Counted from the first letter of the stretch, positions 24,387-37,956 are shown. The stretch is DNA of 64,000 nt from Chaetorhynchus papuensis (GCA_013396525.1 VWYX01000284.1:310001-374000), one strand, 5' to 3'. Numbers and translations: made by a program. Notes: a model not told the origin generated them from the sequence alone.

Positions 24387-25922
24387 CTATACAGGTGGTA
24401 AAGTAACCATCTCTCCATCCAGCTCAAATTCATCAGCTCCATCTGGTGAGAAGAGATACGTTGGAGGTTTCCACGGGGACTCTTCAAGGCAAGATGGATA
24501 CAGCTTTCCTACAGTGCACCGGAAGTCTTTCCCCAAGTCCCACAGCACACGTTCCGATATGTGCTGCCTCAGGAACCAGCGGTCGAGTTCCAGGTCATAC
24601 TGATAGGTGGCATACTTGGCTCTCTCGTTCATGTGGGTCTCCCGTATAAAGACACATAAGGAATTGGAGATGACAACAGCCCTGACACACGGGTCGGAAT
24701 AGCGCTTGGCAGGGATATTGGCTGCCATCCTCCATTCGTTTTTATTCACGTCGTAGATCTCCACGGTTACAGAAGACCCATCCACAGTACTGCTGGGGAG
24801 CCTTATACCAGAATTGCTGGCAATGTGCAGTCCTCCGATATAGAATATCTTATCGCCAAAAGCAGCAGCTGAAGCGAAACATCTGCTTGTTTGTCGCATC
24901 GCCATCTCCACCCAGGCGTCGGAGCGGGGGAAGTAGCAGTACATCAGGTTGTGTGCCATGACGTAGATGCAGTTGTGAACCGCCACGGCCGTGCTCCACT
25001 GCCACGCGCAGGGCAGGGGGCTGACCATGGTCCACTCGTCCTTCTCGGTATCGTACCTCTCCACAGTCCTCCTGTTGAGCTCCCCGCCGACGCTGTCTCC
25101 CCCGATTGCATAGATGTATCCTTCGCAGCACACCAGGGACGGCTTGATGCGCACAAAGAGCATCGGCGTCTTGGGGAACCAAGTGTTCTGCTGCGCGTCG
25201 AACCAGTAAAAGCAATTCACAGTTCTGAAGGCAGCCTGGAGTTTGCTGCTTTTACTGTGATTGGTTTTTGTGTTCTTCAGAGGAACCTGCCCACCTGCTA
25301 TATAGATGTCATTATCGGGAGTTACAAGCGTCCCAACCTTATGCAAGTCAGCGGGAGGGTTGCAGAGTTTGTAAACTTTCTCTGCCTGGGGGCTGTAACA
25401 GACAGAAGAGTAAAGACTACCAGGGTTTTCAGCAGCAGCTTCAATGAATATCATCATCTCCTCTTTTGTCATGCCAAGTCTGGGCTTGAAAAATTTGGGC
25501 ATCGATTTGTACAGTCCTTGCACCACCACTGATTTATCATTAGGTGGCAAGCCTTGAAACCAGGCTCTCTGTGTTACTTCTGAAAGTGCATCGATCCGGA
25601 TTTGGCTAAGAACAGAGGACAAATACTGCGAGCGTGATTCCGTGTTGTACTCCAGCCATAACATAGCAGCCTCACGCACTGTCTCCTCCTTTTCCACATT
25701 TAAATTGTCACTGCTTAAAATATCTATCAGTAGATCATGTGACAGTTGCATGAAAGCCTCCTGGTGGTACACAGCTGTGAACTTGTGCTCCACCATTCTT
25801 TTAGCACTCTGTTTTAACTCTTCACAGCTGAAGAGATCAGCAAAACTTAATAGACGCACACAATTTTCTGCATTAATTTTTTTGATTAAGTATTCCCTAC
25901 ATCGTTGTAACACATCATCTAC
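24387..25922 (-). CDS. KBTBD2: KBTBD2 last exon: end of BTB linker, BACK and all Kelch repeats
   Basis: A single 1536-nt exon codes residues 113-623 and the stop. It starts at [15 protein letters not shown] after the acceptor acag and ends [11 protein letters not shown]. One exon therefore carries the whole BACK domain and substrate-binding propeller. The open frame extends 24 nt past the acceptor into intron, which is not coding. Confidence 0.97.
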   Translation of the reverse strand, partial: VDDVLQRCREYLIKKINAENCVRLLSFADLFSCEELKQSAKRMVEHKFTAVYHQEAFMQLSHDLLIDILSSDNLNVEKEETVREAAMLWLEYNTESRSQYLSSVLSQIRIDALSEVTQRAWFQGLPPNDKSVVVQGLYKSMPKFFKPRLGMTKEEMMIFIEAAAENPGSLYSSVCYSPQAEKVYKLCNPPADLHKVGTLVTPDNDIYIAGGQVPLKNTKTNHSKSSKLQAAFRTVNCFYWFDAQQNTWFPKTPMLFVRIKPSLVCCEGYIYAIGGDSVGGELNRRTVERYDTEKDEWTMVSPLPCAWQWSTAVAVHNCIYVMAHNLMYCYFPRSDAWVEMAMRQTSRCFASAAAFGDKIFYIGGLHIASNSGIRLPSSTVDGSSVTVEIYDVNKNEWRMAANIPAKRYSDPCVRAVVISNSLCVFIRETHMNERAKYATYQYDLELDRWFLRQHISERVLWDLGKDFRCTVGKLYPSCLEESPWKPPTYLFSPDGADEFELDGEMVTLPPV

Positions 25923-28900
25923 CTGTAATGCAAAGAAGAAACACACAAAGTATTAGACATAGAACCTATGCTTTCATGTAGCACCAGCACATAAAAGTAC
26001 CTGCATCTGGTGTTGAACAACACAGTTCAGGCCTGGAATACTACACATACACAGAAATACAGTAGTGACTCACTCAACTGCTTCATACAGATCAAGTACA
26101 CAACGTGATTATGTCTGCTGGCAGAACTAATTCTCTAAATGTTAGAAGTGCACTGGTTTACTTCCAACCTTCCAAAGGGACTGTCATGCAAGGAGGGATG
26201 GCTACATGAAGCAAATTTGGCAAGCAACTGCTGTCTGTACTGAGTGAACTGAACAGAAGTATGTTGAAATTACTAAAGAGGAAAGATCTTTTAAAAAGGT
26301 AAAGAACACAACAGTTCAGAGATTAGAAGCTGTTATTTCATCCTCCAAACATTCCTACCTGTAAGAAGCAGGCAGTTTCATAGAGCTGCTCTACTGTGCT
26401 GTCGCTTATTGCCAGGTTACCCGTGTATGCGTAAGTGATGATGATCTGCAGAGTGGCTGCATCCACATTCCTCAGGTGTACGTGCGTTTGTTTGCTCTCG
26501 CTCAGCCCGCTCATGAACATTGCTCTGAGGAGAAACACACGTATTAAGACAAGGATCACCAGTGAGTAAAGTAATCTTAAACAGTCACCTGTAAGCCTTT
26601 GGTGATTACACTCCTAAAGGTGAACAGTCCTTTTGCTGGCCTGTTTACAAGTGTTTAGTATTTACCTTAGGCTAACATTTGCTATTTAAGATAAAACATT
26701 TGAACAGAACAAAAGTACCATCAGTGCCTTCTGCAGAAATACTTTATATTCATGCAAAATCTTCTGTGTTAATCAGCAGACAGCTCTAATGATTTTGGAA
26801 TTTTAATGATGCAATTTAAATCTTTTTCTATGATAGGTGGTAAGAGGGAAGAAACATCCTCCAGAAAATACTGTTGAAACATACACAGCTAGATTTTAGA
26901 TTCTAAAACAAAAGCAGATTTTTGGAATGGACCGAGCTAAGTCATATCAAAAAGGGTGCTCCTCTGGGAAGAGAAGAAATGGAGCACAGACTAGCACTCT
27001 GTGAATTATTTCATATATACCATTCATCATAACATGCAGTAAACTTCGAATTTGCAGGCAAAAATCAATAACAGAAAAACCTTTCTGATCTAGCCTGGGA
27101 AAAAAAAAAGAGCAAGTATTTCCATTACATCTTCCTGAAAAACACTAGGAAGGCAATTTAAAACATGGTTATTGTTTCCTTAATGCTTTACAAACCTCTT
27201 GCCCATTCTGGTATTTTAATTGTAACGCAGTTAAGAACTAACAGGAGTCTGGTACTATAAGCCACGTACTTGTCAACTTTCTTAAAATAGGGGACACTGG
27301 TTTCAAGAGCTTTATACTGATTCAGGTTTGGTATTTATGGTTGTGTTAAAAATTCAGTTCAAGGCTCTTTACATTTATTTGGGGTTTTTTTTTTAGGAAA
27401 TTAGGCATGAGAGAAGTTAGAAGGGACAGTGGGTGCACCTTTTAGTCCTGCTTCTGGCTGCAGAGGTGAAGGGGACGTGGAGATACACTCCCTAAGCAAA
27501 GCCATTCCAGAAAGCATCTGATACAAAGCCAGTATCCCATCCCCATTTCTCTGTCTTCTTCTAAGCTCCTTAACTCAGGGGTACTTGCATTTTAGGAGGG
27601 ATCACTAAGTGAGTATCAACTTGCTGTGCAGTGATTTAAAGGTAAGCAAGAGGGTACAGGAGGGTACAGAGACTCCTCTTCACAGAAAGACTCTGGCTCT
27701 TGCTCACACACTGCTGAGCAGCCTGTGCTGGAGCAGGGCTGCACATCCTTCAGACACAAAGATGGAAGGTAAGCTGGCTGCAATCACACAATGGCTGGAT
27801 CACACTGAAAGATGCTTTGCTTTTCTTCCCCCTCCTTCAGGGCTATCAATTTTTCATAATAAAGCTAAATTTAGGAAGCTGAGCATCTTTTTGTAAACCA
27901 AAGTAGAGAAGAAAAACAGAACATGACAAAACCACAAGTTTGATACTTCTTTTAACCAGTGCCAAAACCTCATGCCATAAATAATAAACAAACACATATG
28001 AATAAGAGATTTGACTGCACATTCTGATGCAGCACACTGGGTGGACTCATGACAGCTTTCCAACCTTATGATTAACCACCCACATTAAATCTGGCTACAT
28101 TTCCAGTGGCTGTTATTTTACAAATTGTTGGAACTATGTCATCTGCACAGGGCCAATGGTAATAATTATTATCTAGTGATCACACAACACTTGTTGCTAA
28201 AAATTGGACCAGATTCATCTGAGATGAAAAAATAAACACAAAAGCCAGCAGGGACAAAAAATTCTGTGAAAGTAATAAATTAATCCTTATACAGTTTTCT
28301 ACAAGAAATGAGACAAACTACAGAAAACATCTCAGATGTGTTCTGTATAGCGAGTCCATCCCAGGAAAAGCAAATTTGTAAACCTTCCTGTGATTAAACA
28401 GAAAAGGAAAGTTATAATCCCTTCACAATGCATCAGGAAGGTAAAAGATGCATAGATGTCACCCCGACTAGTTTCAAGCTTCAAAATTCCTTCCAGACAG
28501 GCAGATTAATTATACTATGTTGCCAACAAAAAATGATTAATCACTGCAGGAAATTCATGGTGCCTCATCATCCAAGTCTTACTATAAAGGTATTTGCAAA
28601 AAGTGGTAGCATTCAACGTATCTTATTAATAAAAATGTTTTAAAAGCCCAAAGCAGGACATTTGGAAAACAAGAGCTACTGAACTAAAAATTTCAACTGT
28701 GTCTCGGAGGGGGCATGAAACAAAAAAAAAAAGAACCCAAACCACACAGAGAAAAACTCCTCTTGCATTGCCACAACACTCAAGCAAGGGAAGAGTTTTT
28801 GGCTTTGCTGAGCAGAGAAAACCAGATGATACAGAAAAAAAAGCCATGAATTTGCATAGCAATCCCTACTTTTAGCAGATGCTTCTACTAAGAAACTACA

Positions 28901-29455
28901 GTTAAACATGACAGTGGAATTCCCGCAGGCAAGTCTCAATAACCCCTTGTTATCCTACCTTGGGAAATAAAATCAGATTAAGTATTTTAAAGATTATTGT
29001 GAAGAATAAGAAGTTTACCAATTATTCAGACTATTAACTTCCTAAAGGAAATGAACCATCACAAGTGTGTTTTTTTCCCCCCCACACTTCCTGTATAAAC
29101 TACAATAATTATCTAGAATAAGTCCCAGGATGCTAGAAATTTTATTTTACTCTGTGTTGGAAAGTAAGGATATTTAGGTTTTTTACTTACTTCACTGATC
29201 TGTAAGTCTCTGTAACACACTATTAATCAATTACTGTTACACTCAAAACCAGGTACCACAGATTATATAGCATTTGAATACTTACCTGAAATATGAACTG
29301 CACGTTGCAAGAACCATCTTATGGCAGGGAAATTCAGTGCCCTCAACAATCAACACTATGTCAGTTAGCAACTGCTGTTCATAAAAGAATTTTAACTGCT
29401 CCAGCAAGGATACAGCATACTCTGTATTTATCTGCCTCTCGTCCTGGGTAGACAT
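24387..29455 (-). CDS. KBTBD2: KBTBD2, BTB-BACK-Kelch CUL3 adaptor (complete)
   Basis: KBTBD2 is a substrate adaptor of the cullin-3 RING ubiquitin ligase. In mammals it targets the PI3K regulatory subunit p85-alpha and so sets insulin sensitivity. Three coding exons on the minus strand (29286-29455, 26359-26524, 24387-25922) give exactly 623 codons plus TAG, the human length. Residues about 20-130 are the BTB fold, with [10 protein letters not shown] and FPCHKMVLA. Residues about 130-235 form BACK ([19 protein letters not shown]). The remainder holds Kelch-type repeats with the usual GG doublets (IYIAGG, IYAIGG, IFYIGG). The start ATG at 29455 gives the family N-terminus [20 protein letters not shown]. 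The translation is nearly identical to human. An upstream CpG island about 7 kb away probably holds exon 1. Confidence 0.97.
26359..26524 (-). CDS. KBTBD2: KBTBD2 middle exon, second half of BTB domain
   Basis: 166 nt. The first base completes the split Arg-57 codon, then [19 protein letters not shown] through [10 protein letters not shown], phase 0 at the end. The acceptor on the minus strand is cctcag and the donor gtagga. It is almost identical to human (IS for MN in the LAISDSTVE stretch). Confidence 0.96.
29286..29455 (-). CDS. KBTBD2: KBTBD2 first coding exon
   Basis: 170 nt from the ATG, coding residues 1-56 and two bases of Arg-57 (MSTQDERQ... [13 protein letters not shown]). The donor is gtaag. 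The start has G at -3 but T at +4. An upstream ATG 13 nt earlier opens an overlapping frame (see findings). Confidence 0.95.
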
Positions 29456-29814
29456 GACTGTATTCCATTAATATTTCCAGGACCAGAGAGAAAAGTCAAG
29501 ATCTCTTCACCAAAGAAAGGTCAGTTGAGTGTTTCTGAAGTAGCCAGGAAAGAAATGGCAGGAGGTCTGTAGCCTTCAGACGCGATACTGATAAAAAGGG
29601 CAGTGTTATCTTGAACTGCTGAATCAATGTTTGAGACTTTGACCTCCTATTAGGTCATCATGCTTTGACTCGATGTCCCAATCTGTTCAGAGACTTTCAA
29701 GAGTGTCTGCAGAGCTCCCGTTGAGATCTATGACGCAGCAAATGAATGAGCAAAAGTGAAGTCTGAGGTAGATTTTGTGGTAACATCTCGTGATCAAGGG
29801 CTGCACTTCACTGA
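29456..29814 (-). other. KBTBD2: KBTBD2 5' UTR part of exon 2
   Basis: Non-coding sequence between the ATG and a strong acceptor (minus strand cctgctttcag, 29815-29825). It contains several upstream ATGs, including a 29-codon uORF at 29697-29786 and an overlapping one starting at 29468. Exon 1 must lie further upstream, most simply in the CpG island near 36.7 kb, across an intron of about 7 kb. I could not fix its donor. Confidence 0.75.
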
Positions 29815-32800
29815 CTGAAAGCAGGAAAATAAAATTAATTTACATATTAGCACATTTTGAAAAACATTTCATAGTTACCCCTTAGAAGTAATTGTCTAAT
29901 ATACATTTCTAAATTAGTACTTCATTACTTGCAATAAAACCCTTCTAAGAAAAATATTTAAACAACAAAGGTATCAAAGAGAAATGAAATGCAGAGGAGT
30001 TTGTACATTAATTCTCATATGACCTGGACTCACATATCAAAATAATTTAGTTTGTCAACACAGCTACTAAGGCTGGAGAGTTAAAACATTCAGACTTCAT
30101 TCCTCCTCAAAGAATTACCCAGATTTCCCATTGAGTACACCTGTGAATTTCATTCAACCATTGATAAGATAGCCACTTTTTTTTCCATTTCTACATTAAA
30201 CAGCAATTTTTTTTCTCCTTCTTTGTTTTTGTCTACCTAATCTTATCAATACCAGGCCACTAAAAATATGAATGCAGTAACTTCAATATTCCATCACTTT
30301 CCATCTAAACTCTCAACATCATCATCAGCCTGTTTATATCACCTTTGGCATTCTAGTAGAGATGAAGCAGAACTAGTGCTAAGGATTAAAAAAAAACAAC
30401 AAAACCAACCTAAAATAAAAAAAATCCCTATAAGTCTATATTTCCAATGCTTATTAAATTCATTTGATCCATACAGAAGGGCTTAATCTATTAATATTTC
30501 ACATTCCCTTTTTTTTCCTTCCCAGTAATTTCCATACAGCCAGGTAAGCTTCACTGCTGCAGACAGGAGAGAAGAAAAACAAAGAAATAATAGAAGCAAA
30601 GGGATGCGGGAACAGCAGGGCTTAAAACACCTACAATGGCTACCAAGGTCTATTATCTTGTTTGGACATTTCTCCTCCTCTTAAAAATGGGGTCAGGTTT
30701 TATTTCATCTTCCACATGAACACAAAAACCTAATTAAGAATGTGATAGTTGTGACAGTAAAATTACCATCATAATGGGCACCAGAGTACCACAGCTATCA
30801 AATGCTTCCAGATTTATTTAATCTTGCACTGTTCTTCTGCATTCCAAAACTGAGGAATAACCAGAACATGTTTGTCTTATGTCTAAGATAGCGCTATCAC
30901 TACAGTTCACGATGAACAGAGAATGCAGAAACAACTTGCGTGAAATGACATTCCTTAAATTCCACACAAAAAATACAAGATTTAGTGTAAGACAAAGGCT
31001 GTAGAAATACCTGCCAGCCACATCGAAGATCTACTATTTCAACACAGCCCTGCCTGTAATACAATTCAGAAGCAGCTGTCTTTCAACATTCACTCACTTG
31101 AAACAGATATGCTTAATTAATGCCACTTTAATTACTACTAATTTAGTGTCCCTGATCTTTTTCTTTTTCAGTGATAAATATACACAAACAGGAATCTCAA
31201 ACTCTTAGTTTTCCCTGGTTGTTTAACTGGAAAAGAGTCCAAAAAGTCAAACCCAATGCTCACTGTTGAAGTGAAGGCAGTTAATTACAGAAAACAGAAA
31301 AAGCTTTGATACTTGGGGGAAGGAGTAGATACTACTGTGTGCTACAATAACAGATACTAGCACAAGTCTTGACTGAAGACCTTCAAGTTTCAGGTAACCT
31401 CTGAAGTCACTAAACCATAAATATATCAAGGATATAGAGATACTGCTCCATCTAAAGCAATGACCTTCTGCCTCAGGTCACAGCTTCTTTCCACCAAGTT
31501 AGTGTGCATCCCGTCTCTGCACCACTGCCCACCCTCCCGCTATGCTGAGAACAGCTCACCATGCAACCCAATCCATTGACAGATTTTGCACTGAACTTTA
31601 AACGGCTACAAAGACACACAGACTTCCTAAGTGTGTTAGGCCCACAGAAATAAATAGCTTGTGGCTCTGCTGGTATCCCAAGTCTCTCTACAGCATTGTT
31701 TTTCCTGGCTTAGGAGTAAAGTTTCAAGAACAATACAAGCCGGTGGATTAAGCTCTGTTTGGGCAGAGCATCAGTAATACTAAGCTTTAGCAAAAGAACT
31801 CACTGATACCCTAACTTCCTTTTCTGATGTAATTGTAAAGAATATTTCTTCAGAAACAGGAGAAAAAGAAGAAAATTAATATGCACTGGTTCAGTCATTA
31901 GGTACCAGAACAAGTCAAGGATGCCATGAAAAAATTGATATACACCTGCTAGTAAGATTAAAGACATTTTTGGCAGCTAACTGCTGACAGTCAATAACTG
32001 AAAAAGCAGACCTGTTCAGCAGAAGACAAGTTGAAACTGTGAAATTAATTACTATAAATAACTGGAACATTTGAGTACGACCCTCAGTAGCAGAAAAGAT
32101 TGAGGAGATGACAGGAGTCCTGTTGCAGAACATTTATGTGATGTGGATCACCTTTGAACCGTACATTTACAAAGCTGGAGTCTTTAGTTTACAGAAAACC
32201 ATCTGTCGTGTACTCCAGGGAAGTGCACATGGTAGGAACATGCTACGTACACAATTCCTGTTTTCCACATCCATACTGTGTTTTGCTGCCAACAATAACC
32301 ATTTGCTAAAGAACAAAGTTTTGTATTTGTCACAAAGTCAGGAGTCACATCCCATTCCCTTGTAATGGAAATAAATACATCAAGGATCTCTGAATTTCTG
32401 ATCCAAAATTGCCATAATTTATATTGTCATTTGCCTAAGAGAAGTGAATCTGTTCAAAACATTAGGGTAAGTGGTAGGAAAATCATTTAGTGCCTGGAAA
32501 ATCATCCAAGATTACCTATCTCTCTCACACCTCTTTGGAGAGTTCAAGACAATTTTAAAGGAGATACTCTCCTCACTTGAGAGACTGAAAAACTGAGGCA
32601 TTGAAATAGAAAGCAGCTTGTCCAAAGCCATGTACTTCCAAAGGAGAAAAGCAAGAGGCTTGGCTCTTCCCAGTCCCAACCCAACATCTCTCTCACTGTG
32701 CTGTGCCTGGATGGCATACAGTTACTGGATCTGAGATAAATGAAAAACTATGGACTTGAGAAAATGTCTACAGATGCACTACTGTCTGCTGTAGTCCCAA

Positions 32801-35800
32801 CAACTATGCAGCAGTTCCTCATTTATGGATGAAAAGATCTATGGCTGAAATTAGCTTAATATCCTGAACTGAAATTCCGATAGAATAAAAATAATCCCTG
32901 AATACAAGTTCTAGGAATGAGACTTTCCCCTTCAACGATGTCACTGGAGTGACCATTTTGTTCTGGGTTATTTCTTGGAAGCCAGCTATCCAAAACAGGA
33001 CTGGCAGGTAGCTGCTGGAAGGCCACAGGGTGCTACATTGCAAATGAAACTAAGTAATCACCGGCTGACCCAAAGTACCTCCCTATCAAGCTGGAGAGCA
33101 ACATTCAGTAACACATTGATAAGAGGTTTGTTTTTAAGTAATTATTCCTTTTTGCTTAAGTAATTTTAATGAGGTGGCTTGTTAACACTTGTTCATGTAC
33201 TTCAAACCTGAATGAGACCATTCAAAAAATTAGTCATCAAATGTTAATGAGTTATGGGATAGGCTATTAATTGCCTTCCTTGAATCTGTTTATTTTCTGA
33301 GGTCAGGCAAAGATTGATAAACAGAGATATACACTGCACTACATACATAACAGTGTTAGCACTGTACTTCAGTGTGTAACATGGAATAGGTACATTGACT
33401 ATTTCCAATTCAGTAGGGAAAGATATAAGAAATATAGATATAATATTCTTCAACTGGACTTATTAAAAAAAAATTATTTTTCCCCCAAATTATAAGAAGG
33501 GCAAAAGATATATAGGCATCTTTTGTTTTGGGGTTTTTTTAGAGATTCTGATACTCAGAAAATTCCTTCTGAAAATCCCTTCTGAAAATCCCATTAATTA
33601 GTCTGTCAGATTAGATGCCTAACTTCCCACAAAATGCTGGGAAACACGTAAAAGATCTATGAAAGTGTCACAGGTTCCCATCTGCATCTTCAGCCACCTA
33701 AACACCTCTTGAATTTCAACTTCATTAACTACAATTCACGCTTTAAAAAACACACTTCATCATCCATATGTCTGGAAGAATAATTATAAAAAACCAAACA
33801 ACCAAAATTTATCTCCCTGGACATTCAATTTATTTAATCTAGTTTTAACTAATTAAAAAAAAAAAAAACCAAAAAAAAACCAAAAAACCAAACCAACTTT
33901 AAATAGTACTTTTGTGCACTTTTAATCAAATTCCTATTTCCATCCAAGGGCAGCTTCATACAAATCACAAGTAAAAACACGTCTAAAAAAGTGAGTCATT
34001 CACTATTTTTAACATAATAAAAGGTCAGAATTTAGACCTGAACAACCTTAAGCCAAACTACACAAGCCTTGGTGTGTGCGGAGATAGCAATCCTCCCAGC
34101 TAGCAACACAGTACCCAGCTCAGGCGCTTGCAGTACTTAGTTACTAGGAGGGATATTCTGAGTTACAAACCAACCACTTTCAAACTTATTATACCAGCTA
34201 ATAGCAAGGGGGAACGTGAGCACTAAAACTGATTAGAATCAATTATGTAAATCGACACACCTAGCCAATAGATCTCAAAGACAGGAAAGAAAGAAAGAAA
34301 GAAAGAAAGAAGAAAAAGGAGTTGGAAGCTCTAGATTCTTGAGTAATGTATCAAATTTGCATCCTTGGCAGTGAGAAAGAAATAGGTAATTGATGAAGCA
34401 GTTCCACACTTGGAAGTTCTCCTCTCTTCTAAAGCCATCAAAGGTGTCTTTGATAGCACTGTAGTCCAGAAAACTGAGGACATCAAGGAGATTCTAATAA
34501 GGCAACAATGTGAAATTTTCCTAAAAACAAGGACAGATTTAGTCCTACAATGTTATCTTGAAAAAGACTATTCACTTGGAAACTACTACTATTTTCCGTA
34601 CATATTATGCTTGGGAGGTGAGTTACAACTTTGAGGTAGGTGAGTTTTCTGAAACTACACAGAAGCTAGCGACTAGAAGTGTCAGACTCCATGCTAACAA
34701 CATGTTTGGTCACAATGCACTCCTGTTTTTCTGCTCCTAAAGGAAGTTATACACTAAAGGAAATACCTGCTCAGAAAGAAAATTAGCACATGATAAACCA
34801 ACAACTTAAATTGGCAACTGGACTTGTATGCTGAGCACATGTAGTTTCTATCCCAAGGGTGTTTCTGTTTTGTGGGAAGAGTTGACCTGTTTTGGAAAAT
34901 TAACCTTTGAAAAAAAAGTGGGCCATGGATGTCTCCAGTAAGATCCAGCCATGTATTCTGTATGTACACAATTTTTTTTCTCTGAATTCTAGTACATTAA
35001 TGAAGCTAGTCTGTTTTGTTTAACAACTTAAATTCCAGTTTAAAAGTACGTGTCATTTTCTTAAATATTCACTATATGACACTTAACTATAAATTCAACC
35101 ATTTCTACATTGAGAAATTAATTAATCATTAACATGGCTTAATTAATTGTAAGTTAGTTCCTGAAAGGTTAAGTCTTACAATGGATATCATACTCATGCA
35201 TATAAAATTTATTCTCAAAGCACAACAGTCACTAAACTAAGAAAGAGAAATTTTAGGTTTTGCACCAATTCTGGTCTGTTTCATAATCACATGACCAAAA
35301 CAAAAAAGCCTGCTTCAGGAAAGAAAAAAACAACAACAATCTGTCTAAAACGTAGTTGAAAAATATTAAATAAGCAGCAACATCTCTTCCTCCTCTTTGG
35401 TCTGTTCCTGAGAGATGCTGCTTACGCATCTTTGAGTATAAAGGCCCCTTTCTACTCGACACACAAAAACAATTAGGAAAAAGGTGTGACACCTATTCTC
35501 AAACCATGAGATTACCTGATGTATGCATCGGAGGACATTAAATACTAAAAAAATTACCTATTCCTCCAGATAAATTTCTGAGAAACTGAACTACATTGAG
35601 TGTGCATTTTAATAATCTCTTAAATACATCATCTGAACAAAATTCATGCAGCTACAGCCCTAGGTGAGCTCACAACAGCACACGGCCTTTCAGGCCCACT
35701 ATGATCACACAGTAGATACACACGATGTAGAAAAGCCCAAGCTGGGGCTTTGCAATAAAACCTCTAAAAATGCACATACTAAGTACAGCACAAATCCATT

Positions 35801-36130
35801 TCTAAATCGTAATTAAAGTTACTTCAAAAGCACCAGGTATTTATCCCGTTCATAGCAGAAATAATGGTAAATGCCGGAAAAATCTTAGGTATGCAGATGT
35901 ACTAACTTCAAAGCTATACCATGTGTTTATTTAGTCCAGAAAAGCTTATTAAGAATTATGTGACTCTTCAAAGCCACATCTGACCACAGAAGCCCACCCT
36001 CGGTCCCTGCAGGTACCCATAGTGCATATATGCACACAACTAGATAGATCAGTAGGGAACTCAGGGGCAGCTACAAGGAACGGCAATGCCACTACACTGC
36101 TGTTCTCCTCCGAGACTTCACGGTGTTGTG
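29815..36130 (-). other. Presumed KBTBD2 intron 1, no gene seen
   Basis: AT-rich interval between the 5' UTR exon and the CpG island. It holds only homopolymer and simple repeats (A-rich block near 33.85-33.9 kb, GAAA repeat at 34.28 kb) and short unconserved open frames. Confidence 0.5.
34283..34312. repeat. (GAAA)n microsatellite
   Basis: About seven GAAA units in the presumed first intron of KBTBD2. Confidence 0.95.
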
Positions 36131-37170
36131 TCGCTCCGAGCGCTGCCAACACAAACACCGAGGTTTCAGACATGCCCACCTGCTCAGCCCAAGGGGAGCC
36201 CCCCTATCCCCCATCACAGCCCCGCGGTCGCAGCCCCCTCCCGCCTGCCGGACGCGGCGATGCGGGACTAGGGGCGAGGAAACACATTTCTTCCCTCTCC
36301 CCGATGCTCAGGTGCGCCGTCCCGTCCCTTCACCGCCTATTAATCCCTTTCCTGCTTCCCCTAGAAGGAAGGGGGCACCTTCCCGCTCCTCCAGCACCGC
36401 CGCACTCGGGGCTTAGGGACGATCCCGATAGTCTCTCCTGCTCCTCCCGGGTCTCCCGGGAGCCGGCCCAGCCTGAGGGCGCGGAGACGGCCCCCGCTGC
36501 CACCTCCGGCTGTGCCCGGCGGGCCCGGGGCCGCGGCCGCCGTGCGGGAGCGGCCGCGGCAGGAGGGGGCGGGCGGGAGCCGCGCCCGCCCGGGTGGGGG
36601 GAGCCGCTGCCGCAGAGCCCCCGCGGGCCCCCCCGGGACCGAGGCCCCCTCAGGGCGGCCGCTCCCCCCGCGGGGCCGGGAAAGGGCCCGGCGGCCGCGG
36701 CGCGGCGGGACGTGAGAGCGGGAGCGCCGCCACCACCGCCGCCATCCTTCCTCCCCCCACCCCTCCGCTCCGGACAAACCTCCGACCGCCGCTTCCTCTT
36801 GTGCCTCGCGGGCGGCTGGGGGGAAACGATGGGGGAGGAGGAGGATGCGGCGGCGGATCCGGTCTCTCTCCCAGGCTGCGGAGGCGGCGGCGGCCCCTGG
36901 GCGCGCAGGCGCTGCTGCCGTTGCCGGCGCCCCCCCACCTCTTCCTCCCCCTCCTCCTCCTCCTCACCCGCCCGCCGTTACGGAGCGCCGCGCCCGGCCC
37001 GTGTGCGCATGCTCGGCGCGAGGCGCGGCGGCGCGGGGGGGCTGCCAGGCCCGCCCCCGGTTTCCTGTTCCTTCTCCCGCCCGCGAGCGCCCCCTGCCCG
37101 CGCGCCCCGGCAGCGGCGCCTCCCGCCGGATGGAGCGGGACCCCCGCGCCCTCTGCTGGGAGCAGCGGCC
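36130..37170. promoter_or_regulatory. CpG island, probable KBTBD2 promoter
   Basis: A sharp block of very GC- and CpG-rich DNA in an otherwise AT-rich window, upstream of KBTBD2 and about 3.2 kb upstream of the BUC start exon. A minus-strand YY1-like element (GGATGGCGGC) at about 36738-36747 is typical of sites near the TSS of housekeeping genes. It favours transcription toward KBTBD2. Use as a bidirectional promoter for BUC is possible but unproven. Long open frames across the block on both strands are artefacts of GC richness. Confidence 0.75.
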
Positions 37171-37585
37171 CACACAGGCACAGAGCCCATCGGCTTGGGA
37201 AAGACCTCCGGCATCACCGAGTCCGGCCTGGGAGCGAACACCGCCCTGCCAACCGCACCGCGGCACCGAGGGCCACGTCCTGTCTTCCCTTAAACACCTC
37301 CCGGGACGGTCACTCTACCACCTCTCTGGGCAGCCCATTCCAGTGTCTAATCACTCTTTCTGTGAAGAAATTCCTTCTAACGTCCAACCTAAACCTCCCC
37401 TGGTGAAACTTGAGGTCGTTTCCTCTCATCCTGTCTCTGGTAGCCTGGGAGAAGAGACCGACTCCCACCTGGCTACACCCTCCTGTCAGGGAGTTGTAGA
37501 GAGTGATAAAGTCTGCCCTGAGCCTCCTTTTCGCTGGGCTAAACAACACCAGCTCCTCACGGGATTCGTGCTCCAGACTTGCTGC
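37165..37585 (-). mobile_element. CR1 LINE fragment, antisense, at the CpG island edge
   Basis: Matches the reverse complement of the common avian CR1 3' region. Recognisable pieces in order are the GGGAAAGACCTCCGGCATCA stretch, the 'gggcagcccattcca' block, the 'gaagaaattccttctaa' block, 'aacctcccctgg' and 'gagagtgataaagtctgccc'. The left end is unusually CpG-rich and abuts the CpG island. Confidence 0.85.
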
Positions 37586-37956
37586 AGCCTGGAGGCCTGG
37601 GTTCTTTTCCCCCTGGGAGCTGCCTTTGGTCCTTCAGCCATCCTGGAATCCTGGAATGGCCTTTGGCCAAGCATGGGTTTGCTGCCCCTAGAGCAGAGCT
37701 CACCTGAAGTCTGTGGGGACTGGAGCTTACTTCAAGATGGAAGGAATTGACAGGGGCACAGGAGGCTGAAGGGAGGTACAAGGGAAAGGAAACTCCTGAG
37801 AACATGCATCTTCTTAAAAGCCATCCAGGATTATTTATTTTCTTTATTTCCCTTTGGGTTCATCCACCAAGAGAAAGGCTGGGAATTTCACTTCAAAGAG
37901 GGGAAAGTATGATGGATGCAGAGCAGAGCCGGGGATTTAAAACATATCAGACAAGT

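Noticed and set aside
24891..25532. 213-codon plus-strand frame antisense to KBTBD2
   Set aside because: Shadow of the strongly conserved KBTBD2 coding exon on the other strand.
36022..37293. 423-codon plus-strand open frame and several overlapping frames on both strands in the CpG island
   Set aside because: The frame runs through GC-rich promoter DNA and into a CR1 element, with Pro/Arg/Gly/Ala composition, and competing frames are open on both strands. This is expected where AT-rich stop codons are rare.
37310..37549. 79-codon minus-strand frame
   Set aside because: It is the CR1 3' ORF relic read in its own sense direction; truncated at both ends.
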